Assembly (NCBI GenBank): GCA_027483745.1
Contig: JAIXTZ010000210.1
Span: forward strand, 1 to 5,453
Direction of reading: 5' to 3'
DNA: 5,453 bases
Source of the DNA: Lysobacteraceae bacterium
GTDB lineage: Bacteria > Pseudomonadota > Gammaproteobacteria > Xanthomonadales > Xanthomonadaceae
Position numbers and translations under genes: made by a program. Of this stretch, positions 1 through 5,453 are shown piece by piece. The notes below the pieces were generated by a model. That model had not been told where the DNA came from. It ran no database searches and saw nothing but the letters and a program-made list of their open reading frames with translations. The stretch's first letter is position 1. Each line of letters begins with the position of its first letter.

Positions 1-2148
1 AAGCTGGTCTTCGCGACCATGGCCGTGGTGCTGCTGGTGCTGGTCGCGCTGGGCTGGCGCGAGGCGCTGGTGGTCGGCGCGGCGGTCATCCTGACGCTGG
101 CCGTCACCCTGTTCGCCAGTTGGGCGATGGGCTTCACCATCAACCGCGTGTCGCTGTTCGCGCTGATCTTCTCCATTGGCATCCTCGTCGACGACGCCAT
201 CGTGGTCGTCGAGAACATCCACCGCCACATGACGCTCGGCGGCAAGTCGCTGCGCGAGGCGCTGCCTGCGGCAGTCGACGAGATCGGCGGCCCGACCATC
301 CTGGCGACCTTCACGGTCATCGCGGCGCTGCTGCCGATGGCCTTCGTCACCGGCCTGATGGGCCCGTACATGCGGCCCATCCCCATCAACGCCTCCGTGG
401 GCATGCTGCTCTCGCTGCTCATCGCCCTGACGGTCACGCCGTGGCTCGCGGTGAAGCTGCTTTCGCGCCACTACGCGCGCCTCGGCGAGGCGGGTGGCCA
501 TGGGCACAGTGGCCTCGCCGCCCGCCTGCACGGCGTCTTCGACCGCCTGATGCGTCCCTTCCTCGACCCGGGCCAAGGCGGCGCGCGCCGCTTCAAGCTC
601 TTCGCCGGCATCGCTGCGGCCGTGGCGCTGTCGGTGGGCCTCGTCGTGGTGCAGTGGGTCGTGCTGAAGATGCTGCCTTTCGACAACAAATCGGAGCTGC
701 AGATCGTCGTCGACCTGCCGGAAGGCACGCCGCTGGAGCGCACCAACGCGCTGCTGCTGGAGCTGGCCGCTGAACTCCGCGAGCGCCCCGAAGTGCTCGA
801 CGTGCAGGGCTACGCCGGCACCTCGGCGCCGGTGAACTTCAACGGGCTCGTGCGCCAGTACTACCTGCGCGAAGGCGCCGCGCTCGGCGACCTGCAGGTG
901 AACCTTGTCGACAAGCACGACCGCGACGACCAGAGCCACGACCTCGCCCGCGCGTGGCGGCCGGCGCTGAAGGCGATCGCGGCGCGTTACGGCGCCGCGC
1001 TCAAAGTGGTCGAAGTGCCGCCCGGCCCGCCGGTGCTGGCGCCGCTGGTGGCCGAGGTCTATGGGCCGGATGCCGCCACGGTGCGTCGCATCGCCGAAGG
1101 CTTGGAAGGCCTGGCCCGTGAGACCGACGGCCTCGTCGACATCGACACCACGCTGGAAGCAAAGGCCTCGCGGGAGACGGTCGTCATCGACCGCGTGCGC
1201 GCGGCGCGCCTCGGCGTGAGCCAGCAGGCCATTGCGCAGACGCTCGCGCTCGCCGTGGGTGGCGTGGATGCGACCTATCTGCGTGACGGCGTGGCCAAGC
1301 ACGCCATCCCGGTGCGCCTGCGCCTGCCGGCCGGCGAGCAGGCCCGCATCGACGAGCTGCTGGCGCTGAAGGTGCGCGCGCAGGACGGCCGCATGATCCC
1401 GCTGGTCGAACTCGTCGAGGTGCGTCGCGAGCCGTGGGAGCCGATGCTGATGCAGAAGGACCTGCTGCCGGTGGCCTACGTGATGGCCGACGAGGCCGGT
1501 GATGTCGATTCGCCGCTGTACGGCATGTTCTCGTTGGTGGGGCGCGTCGACTCGCTCGACGTCGGCGTGCCCGTCCAGCAGCGCTTCTTCACCGCGCCGG
1601 ACGACCCGCTGGCCTTCACCATCAAGTGGGACGGCGAGTGGCAGGTGACCTGGCAGACCTTCCGCGACATGGGCCTCGCCTACGCCGCCGGCCTCGTGCT
1701 GATCTACCTGCTGATCGTCGCGCAGTTCCGCAGCTACGTCGTGCCGCTGGTGATCATGGCGCCGATCCCGCTCACCGTGATCGGCGTGATTCCGGGCCAT
1801 GCGCTGCTCGGCGCGCAGTTCACCGCCACCAGCATGATCGGCATGATCGCGCTGGCCGGGATCATCGTTCGCAACTCGATCCTGTTGGTGGACTTCATCA
1901 ACCACGAGATCGCGAACGGCCGCGCGCTCGCCGACGCCGTGGTCGAAGCCTGCGCCGTGCGCGCCCAGCCGATCGGGCTCACCGCGCTGGCGGCGATGCT
2001 CGGTGCGCTGTTCATCCTCGATGACCCGATCTTCAACGGCCTCGCCATCAGCCTGATCTTCGGCATCGCCGTTTCGACGTTGCTGACGCTGGTGGTGATC
2101 CCGCTGCTCTACTTCGCCTGGCTCAGCGGGCGTGCGCGCGCTGCCTGA
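1..2148 (+). CDS. RND-family multidrug-type efflux pump inner-membrane permease (AcrB-like), C-terminal part, 5' end outside window
   Basis: This is the inner-membrane subunit of a tripartite pump that exchanges protons for substrate and passes it to a periplasmic adaptor and outer-membrane channel. The frame is open from base 1, so the ATG at 19 is internal; 715 residues are present and, by comparison with AcrB, roughly 340 N-terminal residues (TM1, first porter half) are missing. The sequence starts in TM2. TM4 carries GILVDDAIVVVENI, whose Asp pair (bases 190-195) matches the proton-relay D407/D408 of AcrB. TM5-6 and a basic cytoplasmic linker with TM7 follow (to about base 680), then the second periplasmic porter/docking half (about 680-1660), then TM8-12 (about 1665-2130). 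TM10 has VRNSILLVDF, with Arg where AcrB has Lys940. The double Asp argues against the heavy-metal CusA class, which has DAAI here. Adaptor and channel genes are not in view; they could lie upstream. Substrate is unknown. Confidence 0.93.
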   Translation, partial: KLVFATMAVVLLVLVALGWREALVVGAAVILTLAVTLFASWAMGFTINRVSLFALIFSIGILVDDAIVVVENIHRHMTLGGKSLREALPAAVDEIGGPTILATFTVIAALLPMAFVTGLMGPYMRPIPINASVGMLLSLLIALTVTPWLAVKLLSRHYARLGEAGGHGHSGLAARLHGVFDRLMRPFLDPGQGGARRFKLFAGIAAAVALSVGLVVVQWVVLKMLPFDNKSELQIVVDLPEGTPLERTNALLLELAAELRERPEVLDVQGYAGTSAPVNFNGLVRQYYLREGAALGDLQVNLVDKHDRDDQSHDLARAWRPALKAIAARYGAALKVVEVPPGPPVLAPLVAEVYGPDAATVRRIAEGLEGLARETDGLVDIDTTLEAKASRETVVIDRVRAARLGVSQQAIAQTLALAVGGVDATYLRDGVAKHAIPVRLRLPAGEQARIDELLALKVRAQDGRMIPLVELVEVRREPWEPMLMQKDLLPVAYVMADEAGDVDSPLYGMFSLVGRVDSLDVGVPVQQRFFTAPDDPLAFTIKWDGEWQVTWQTFRDMGLAYAAGLVLIYLLIVAQFRSYVVPLVIMAPIPLTVIGVIPGHALLGAQFTATSMIGMIALAGIIVRNSILLVDFINHEIANGRALADAVVEACAVRAQPIGLTALAAMLGALFILDDPIFNGLAISLIFGIAVSTLLTLVVIPLLYFAWLSGRARAA

Positions 2149-3263
2149 TGGGTGCCACGCGCCGGCGTGGACGCCGGCGCCGCGCTGGCATGCGTGAAGC
2201 GCGGCGGATCGAGCAGGCGCACGAGTTCGGCCTGCACGTCGGCCACCTCGGGCGCCATGCGGATGTTCGTGTCCTGCACCATGAAGACGCCGGCGATCCC
2301 GGCGGCGCCGTCGACCCAGCCCTGGAAGCCGAAGGCGCCGGGGCTGGACTCGATCACCGGCGCGCCTGCGCGTCCGGTGGGCAGGATCCAGTAGCCGAAG
2401 CCGTAGCCCCAGCCGTCGATGCTTCGCGACACCGGCGGCACGTCCTGCTTCACCGTTCCGGCGGCGTGGTCGCGCTGCATGGCGCGGATCGTCGCCACGG
2501 CGAGGTAGCGCTGCCCGGCGTTCGGCCCTTCGCGGATCACGCCGTCGGCCTGCCACATCGCCATCAGCGTCCGGTAGTCCGAGAGCGTGCTGCGCACGCC
2601 GCCGGCGATGCGCGGGTTGGGCACGGTGACGATCCCGGGGGCGGTGCTGTTCAAGCCGAAATCCGTGGCCGTCAGCGCCAGCGGGGTCGTGAGCTCGCGG
2701 GCGAACAGCACGTCCCAGCCCAGCCCGGTTGCGCGTTCGGCCATCGCGCCGGCCACCTGCATCGAGAGGCCACCGTAGGCGAAGGTGCTGCCGGGCGCGG
2801 CGATCATCGGCCCGGCGAGGATTTGCGAGGCGCAGGCCTGCAGCGTGGTGAGCGGGTTGGCGATGCAGCCCGACTCGTCGCCGGGCAGGCCGCTAGTGTG
2901 CGAGAACAGCTGCGCGAGCGTGATGGCGCGCTTGTCGGCGGGGGCCGTGGGCCACCATTCGCCGATGGTCGAATCCCAGCGCAGGGTGCCGCGCTCGACG
3001 AGCCGCGCGAGCACCAGGGCCGATACCCACTTGCTGGCCGAGGCGATTGGGATGCGGGTGGCGTCGGAGTAGCCGCCGTAATGGCGCGACAGCACCGACT
3101 GGCCGTTGTGCGAGACCCACAGCGAGGCGCCGTCGAGCCGGTAGCGCGCCACCAGGGATTGCATGCGGGCATCAATGGCCGAGAGGTCGGTTTTCGCCGG
3201 TGCCCGGGCGGCCGTGGGCAAGGCGAGCAGCAGGGGGAGGAGGAGGGCGAGGAGCGGGCGCAT
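2109..3263 (-). CDS. Secreted serine hydrolase, beta-lactamase / class C PBP-like family (PF00144 type)
   Basis: The 384-residue product should act in the periplasm or be lipid-free secreted. Residues 1-21 form a Leu-rich signal peptide with an Arg at position 2, which fixes the ATG at 3263; the frame stays open further upstream but there lies antisense to the next gene. The family uses an acyl-serine mechanism for esterase, D-amino-peptidase or beta-lactam hydrolysis. The S-x-x-K motif is SASK (Ser75, Lys78), HTSGLPGD is at 122-129, and the Tyr motif is YGG (Tyr163), with Gly replacing the Asn of the usual YxN. The third motif region reads GAFGFQGW (309-316) rather than KTG or HxG. Cys133 and Cys144 could form a disulfide. 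Residues from about 355 are a low-complexity Ala/Pro/Arg tail, and the last 13 are antisense to the pump gene. No Shine-Dalgarno sequence precedes the start. An esterase or transpeptidase-related enzyme is likelier than a true beta-lactamase; substrate is unknown. Confidence 0.88.
   Translation of the reverse strand: MRPLLALLLPLLLALPTAARAPAKTDLSAIDARMQSLVARYRLDGASLWVSHNGQSVLSRHYGGYSDATRIPIASASKWVSALVLARLVERGTLRWDSTIGEWWPTAPADKRAITLAQLFSHTSGLPGDESGCIANPLTTLQACASQILAGPMIAAPGSTFAYGGLSMQVAGAMAERATGLGWDVLFARELTTPLALTATDFGLNSTAPGIVTVPNPRIAGGVRSTLSDYRTLMAMWQADGVIREGPNAGQRYLAVATIRAMQRDHAAGTVKQDVPPVSRSIDGWGYGFGYWILPTGRAGAPVIESSPGAFGFQGWVDGAAGIAGVFMVQDTNIRMAPEVADVQAELVRLLDPPRFTHASAAPASTPARGTHQAARARPLSQAK
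2155..2180. terminator. GC-only hairpin between convergent genes, possible bidirectional terminator or transcription roadblock
   Basis: Ten bases after the pump stop codon, GCGCCGGCG (2159-2167) and CGCCGGCGC (2172-2180) form a perfect 9-bp stem with loop TGGA. An overlapping alternative stem, CCACGC/GCGTGG (2155-2160 with 2165-2170, loop GCCG), excludes the first. No T tract follows on either strand, so it is not a classical intrinsic terminator. The position between converging genes fits a termination or RNA 3'-end role, but GC-rich coding DNA produces such stems by chance and this one lies inside the hydrolase reading frame. Confidence 0.35.
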
Positions 3264-3289
3264 GGGGCGGGTAACGCGGCGGGGGCGGG
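3233..3289 (+). other. Cluster of G tracts across the hydrolase start codon, possible G-quadruplex former
   Basis: Seven runs of three or more G lie on the + strand in 57 bases (3233-3237, 3245-3247, 3256-3258, 3264-3267, 3269-3271, 3281-3285, 3287-3289). The last four read GGGG-C-GGG, nine bases, GGGGG-C-GGG. Loops of 8-9 bases break the strict rule of at most 7, so this is a relaxed candidate. The left part is simply the complement of CTC leucine codons in the signal peptide; the right part is noncoding. Confidence 0.35.
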
Positions 3290-3362
3290 ATGGTTGACCG
3301 AGCTCATCGCAGGGAGCGCGTCCGCCGCTACGCTGTGCGTCACCGTCCCGTGCCTGCCACCC

Positions 3363-3767
3363 ATGACCCACATCATCGAAGGTCCCTTCCACGTCCAGAT
3401 GACGCCCGAACCCCTGGCGCACGCGGATGCCCCGCCGCAGCTCGGCCGCTTCCGGCTCGACAAGCGCTACGAGGGCCTGCTCGATGCGGTCGGCCGCGGC
3501 GAGATGCTTTCCGCGCGCACCTTCGTCGAAGGCTCGGCCGGTTATGTCGCCATCGAACGCGTGGTCGGGATGCTGGACGGGCGGCTGGGCAGCTTCGTGC
3601 TCCAGCACAGCGGGGTGATGGACCGCGGCATGAAGCGCCTGTTTCTCGAGGTGGTGCCGGATTCGGGCACCGGGCAGCTCGTCGGTCTTTCCGGGAGGAT
3701 GGGCATCGACATCGCCGGTGGTGAGCACTACTACCGCTTCGAGTACCGCTTGCCGGGGGCGGAGTGA
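3363..3767 (+). CDS. DUF3224 family protein
   Basis: The 134-residue product has no signal peptide and is probably cytoplasmic. It matches the DUF3224 pattern over nearly its whole length: an N-terminal strand IIEGPFHV, LDKRYEG (33-39), GEMLSARTFVEGSAGYVAIE (45-64), GSFVLQHSG (76-84), VVPDSGTGQLVGLSG (97-111) and a C-terminal GGEHYYRFEY. The family is a small beta-rich fold of about 120-140 residues, sometimes compared with allene-oxide-cyclase-like barrels; its biochemical role is not established. The ATG at 3363 is chosen because the family begins just before this strand; the frame is open upstream but there only shadows the hydrolase gene. No Shine-Dalgarno sequence is visible, and a weak -10-like TACGCT (3329-3334) lacks a good -35. 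The stop overlaps the esterase start as GTGA, so the two are probably co-translated. It is divergent from the serine hydrolase gene. Confidence 0.9.
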   Translation: MTHIIEGPFHVQMTPEPLAHADAPPQLGRFRLDKRYEGLLDAVGRGEMLSARTFVEGSAGYVAIERVVGMLDGRLGSFVLQHSGVMDRGMKRLFLEVVPDSGTGQLVGLSGRMGIDIAGGEHYYRFEYRLPGAE

Positions 3768-4624
3768 TTCGTACGCTGCTGGCTTTCGCTTTTCTGGCGT
3801 TCGCGCCTTGGGCGGCCGACGCGGCGCCCGACGAGGCGGCGAGCGAATCCACGGTGGCCGCGCCCTCGCGCTTCGAGACCTTCACCGTCGCGCTGCCCAC
3901 GCTCGGTGTCGAGCGCACGCTGCGCGTCTACCTGCCGCGCGGTTACACGAACTGCGAGGGCTGCCGCTACCCGGTCGTCTACTTCATGGATGGGCAGAAC
4001 GTGTTCGACGCCGCCACTAGTTACGCCGGGGAGTGGGGCGCGGATGAAACGCTCGATGCGCTGCTGGCGAAGCACGATCTCGCGGTGATCGCGGTCGGCG
4101 TCGACCACGGCGGCGAGGCACGGATGAACGAGCTCAGCGTCTGGGAGAACCCGGAGTTCAAGCCCGCGCGCGGCGAGGCCTTCCTTGCCGACCTCGTCGC
4201 TGCGGTGAAGCCCGCCATCGACGCGCGCTACCGCACCCGGCCCGCGGCGGCGTCCTCCACCGTCGTCGGCAGTTCGATGGGTGGCCTGATGGCGCACGCC
4301 GCCCTGCTGCGGCACCCCGAGGTGTTCGGTGGCGCGATCATTTTCTCGCCAAGCTATTGGTTCTCGCCGGCCGTCGGCCCGGAGACCGCGCGCACGCCGC
4401 TGCGCCCCGGCCAGCGCGTCTACGTGTATGCCGGTGGCCAGGAGAGTGAATCCATGGTGCCGGACGCGAAGGCGATGTTCCGACGCTTCGAGGCCTCGGG
4501 CGGAGGCGTGCTGGACAAGGTCTTCGTCGAGATTCCCGAAGGCCAGCACAACGAAGCGGCTTGGCGTGCCGTGCTTCCGGCGGCGCTGTGCTGGCGCTTC
4601 GCCCCCATCTGCGCGCCGCGCTGA
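3764..4624 (+). CDS. Secreted alpha/beta-hydrolase esterase (PF00756, esterase D / enterochelin esterase-like)
   Basis: The 286-residue product begins at GTG 3764, inside the stop of the DUF3224 gene; the next in-frame ATG (codon 75) is already within the core domain. Residues 1-20 form a signal peptide ending ADA, giving likely cleavage before Ala21 and a periplasmic or extracellular enzyme. The core shows RTLRVYLPRGY (51-61), the family motif YFMDGQNVFD (73-82), AGEWGADE (88-95) and the nucleophile elbow G-S-S-M-G with Ser171. His262 in EGQHNEAAW is the probable catalytic His, and Glu227 or Glu229 in AGGQESESM the probable acid. Cys64/Cys67 and Cys276/Cys283 could form disulfides, consistent with export. 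Family members hydrolyse carboxyl esters such as siderophore, feruloyl or acetyl esters; nothing here decides among these. Alternative: a non-catalytic acyltransferase-like member, less likely because the triad looks complete. Confidence 0.9.
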   Translation: MIRTLLAFAFLAFAPWAADAAPDEAASESTVAAPSRFETFTVALPTLGVERTLRVYLPRGYTNCEGCRYPVVYFMDGQNVFDAATSYAGEWGADETLDALLAKHDLAVIAVGVDHGGEARMNELSVWENPEFKPARGEAFLADLVAAVKPAIDARYRTRPAAASSTVVGSSMGGLMAHAALLRHPEVFGGAIIFSPSYWFSPAVGPETARTPLRPGQRVYVYAGGQESESMVPDAKAMFRRFEASGGGVLDKVFVEIPEGQHNEAAWRAVLPAALCWRFAPICAPR

Positions 4625-4646
4625 GGGCGCTTCCCGCGGGCTCGCC

Positions 4647-4652
4647 TACAAT
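4647..4652 (+). promoter_or_regulatory. Possible -10 element upstream of yaeQ
   Basis: TACAAT differs from the sigma-70 -10 consensus at one base and stands out in GC-rich DNA. It lies 27 bases before the yaeQ ATG, in the 55-bp gap after the esterase stop, implying a leader of about 20 nt. No recognisable -35 lies 16-18 bases upstream (the sequence there is GGGCG-rich), so the call rests on the -10 alone. If real, yaeQ is transcribed separately from the esterase. Confidence 0.35.
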
Positions 4653-4679
4653 GCAGCCCGCTTCTTCCCCGGAATGCCC

Positions 4680-5225
4680 ATGGCGCTCAAGGCCACCGTC
4701 CACCGCGCGACGCTGCAGGTCTCCGACCTCGATCGCCACTACTACGCCACGCACACGCTCACCCTGGCGCAGCACCCGTCCGAGACGGACGCGCGGCTGA
4801 TGGTGCGCCTGCTCGCCTTCGGCCTGTTCGCCGAGGAGCGGTTGGAATTCGGCCGCGGCATCAGCAGCGAGGGCGAGCCCGACGTGTGGCTGCGCTCGCT
4901 CACCGGCGACATCGAGCACTGGATCGAACTCGGTCAGCCCGAGGAGGCCGACGTGCGCCGCGCCTGCGGTCGTTCGCGGCGCGTCACGGTGGTCGGCTAC
5001 AGCGGCCGCGGCTTCGGCCTGTGGTGGGAGAAGAACGCTGCGGGGCTCGCGCGCTGCACGAACCTCGACGTCGTCGAATTGCCGGCCGGCACGGCCGAAG
5101 CGCTGGCGCCGCTGCTGGCCCGCGGCATGGACCTGCAGTGCCTCGTGCAGGACGGCGAGGTGCAGCTGATGGGCGAGGGCGGCTCGGTCAGCGTCACGCC
5201 CGTGTGGCACCAGCGTGCGGCCTGA
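4680..5225 (+). CDS. yaeQ: YaeQ family protein (PD-(D/E)XK-fold)
   Basis: The 181-residue product has the full length of E. coli YaeQ. The N-terminus MALKATVHRATLQVSDLDRH, then YYATHTLTLAQHPSETDARL (21-40) and MVRLLAFGL (41-49) are hallmarks of the family. YaeQ proteins are soluble and have a minimal PD-(D/E)XK nuclease-like fold. Here P67-D68 in GEPDVW and E83 with Q86 in WIELGQP are the counterparts of the catalytic motif, with Gln near the position where nucleases have Lys. The cellular function is unknown; an early link to RfaH-dependent expression was later disputed. The ATG at 4680 fits the family start; an in-frame ATG at 4674 would add two residues. GGA at 4671-4673 is a weak ribosome-binding site. 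The 3' end overlaps the flavoprotein start by 11 bp, suggesting one transcript. Confidence 0.95.
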   Translation: MALKATVHRATLQVSDLDRHYYATHTLTLAQHPSETDARLMVRLLAFGLFAEERLEFGRGISSEGEPDVWLRSLTGDIEHWIELGQPEEADVRRACGRSRRVTVVGYSGRGFGLWWEKNAAGLARCTNLDVVELPAGTAEALAPLLARGMDLQCLVQDGEVQLMGEGGSVSVTPVWHQRAA

Positions 5226-5453
5226 GCGCGTCGACGTCGTCGTGATCGGCGGCGGCGCGGCCGGGCTCTTCACCGCCTTCAACGCCGGCCGCCGCGGCCG
5301 GCGCGTGCGCGTGATCGAGCATGCCAACCGCTGCGGCAAGAAGATCCTGATGTCGGGCGGCGGGCGCTGCAATTTCACCAACACCGGCACCACGCCGGCG
5401 AACTTCCTTTCAGCCAACCCGCACTTCTGCAAGTCGGCGCTGGCGCGTTACAC
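5215..5453 (+). CDS. HI0933/YhiN-type FAD-dependent oxidoreductase (BaiN-like), N-terminal part, 3' end outside window
   Basis: Seventy-nine codons of a flavoprotein are present; members are about 390-420 residues, so roughly a fifth is seen. From residue 6 the product shows a Rossmann dinucleotide-binding motif, VDVVVIGGGAAGLFTA (GxGxxG at 12-17), with Glu35 at the end of the second strand, where it binds the FAD ribose. This is followed by the family signature KKILMSGGGRCNFTN (42-56). The family (called NAD(P)/FAD-dependent or aminoacetone oxidase family) is cytoplasmic; physiological substrates are mostly unknown, and a bile-acid role for BaiN applies to gut clostridia. The start is GTG 5215, the only start codon in this frame close to the Rossmann strand; it overlaps the end of yaeQ by 11 bp, with no clear Shine-Dalgarno sequence. 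Confidence 0.93.
   Translation, partial: MRPERVDVVVIGGGAAGLFTAFNAGRRGRRVRVIEHANRCGKKILMSGGGRCNFTNTGTTPANFLSANPHFCKSALARY

Noticed and set aside
1..2148. Heavy-metal (CusA-type) RND pump
   Set aside because: TM4 has VDDAIVVVENI with two Asp residues, typical of the hydrophobe/amphiphile class; CusA-type pumps carry DAAI and a different TM4.
3294..3334. TTGACC (3294-3299) and TACGCT (3329-3334) as a promoter for DUF3224
   Set aside because: The spacer is 29 bases, far from the usual 16-18, and no better -10 lies at the right distance.
2148..3362. Long + strand open frame leading in frame into the DUF3224 gene
   Set aside because: It is antisense to the hydrolase, is very rich in Arg, Gly, Ala and His with no domain pattern, and only its part after 3363 matches a family. 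It is a GC-driven shadow.
3264..3728. Upstream extension of the hydrolase frame on the - strand
   Set aside because: It would put about 155 low-complexity residues before a clear signal peptide and lies antisense to DUF3224; the ATG at 3263 is far better.
4329..4679. Upstream extension of the YaeQ frame
   Set aside because: It overlaps the esterase in another frame and looks like shadow sequence; the ATG at 4680 gives the exact family length and N-terminus.
4338..5432. 364-codon open frame on the - strand across the esterase, yaeQ and flavoprotein genes
   Set aside because: It spans three well-supported + strand genes, its composition is Arg/Ala/Pro-rich, and no family motif is visible.
1..5453. 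Mobile element, CRISPR array, toxin-antitoxin pair, tRNA or other hidden system
   Set aside because: No terminal inverted repeats, spaced direct repeats, transposase, tRNA-like cloverleaf or small paired genes were seen, and composition is even across the window.

Overview
The window is GC-rich and gene-dense, with no mobile elements, RNA genes or CRISPR repeats visible. Gene content, codon use and the closeness of the YaeQ-like protein to xanthomonad-type sequences suggest a chromosomal segment of a gammaproteobacterium near the Lysobacteraceae/Rhodanobacteraceae. That placement is an inference from recognised sequence patterns, not from a search.

Layout from left to right: (1) the C-terminal two thirds of an RND-type proton-driven efflux pump inner-membrane subunit, cut by the left edge, on + (1-2148). 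(2) A secreted serine hydrolase of the beta-lactamase / class C PBP family on - (2109-3263), convergent with the pump gene and overlapping its end by 40 bp; a strong GC hairpin lies at the junction. (3) A 99-bp divergent intergenic region (3264-3362), with a run of G tracts over the hydrolase start. (4) A DUF3224 protein (3363-3767) and a secreted alpha/beta-hydrolase esterase (3764-4624) on +, joined by a GTGA stop/start overlap. (5) A 55-bp gap with a possible -10 element, then a YaeQ protein (4680-5225) overlapping by 11 bp the start of an HI0933/YhiN-type flavoprotein (5215-5453), cut by the right edge.

The genes form three or four probable transcription units: the end of an efflux operon, a lone hydrolase gene, the DUF3224-esterase pair and the yaeQ-flavoprotein pair. 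Two exported serine hydrolases of unrelated folds and an efflux pump all act at the envelope, but nothing in the sequence links them into one pathway. I see no convincing new multi-gene system. The items most worth a second look are the hairpin inside the convergent overlap, the G-tract cluster at the hydrolase start, and the tightly coupled DUF3224-esterase pair.
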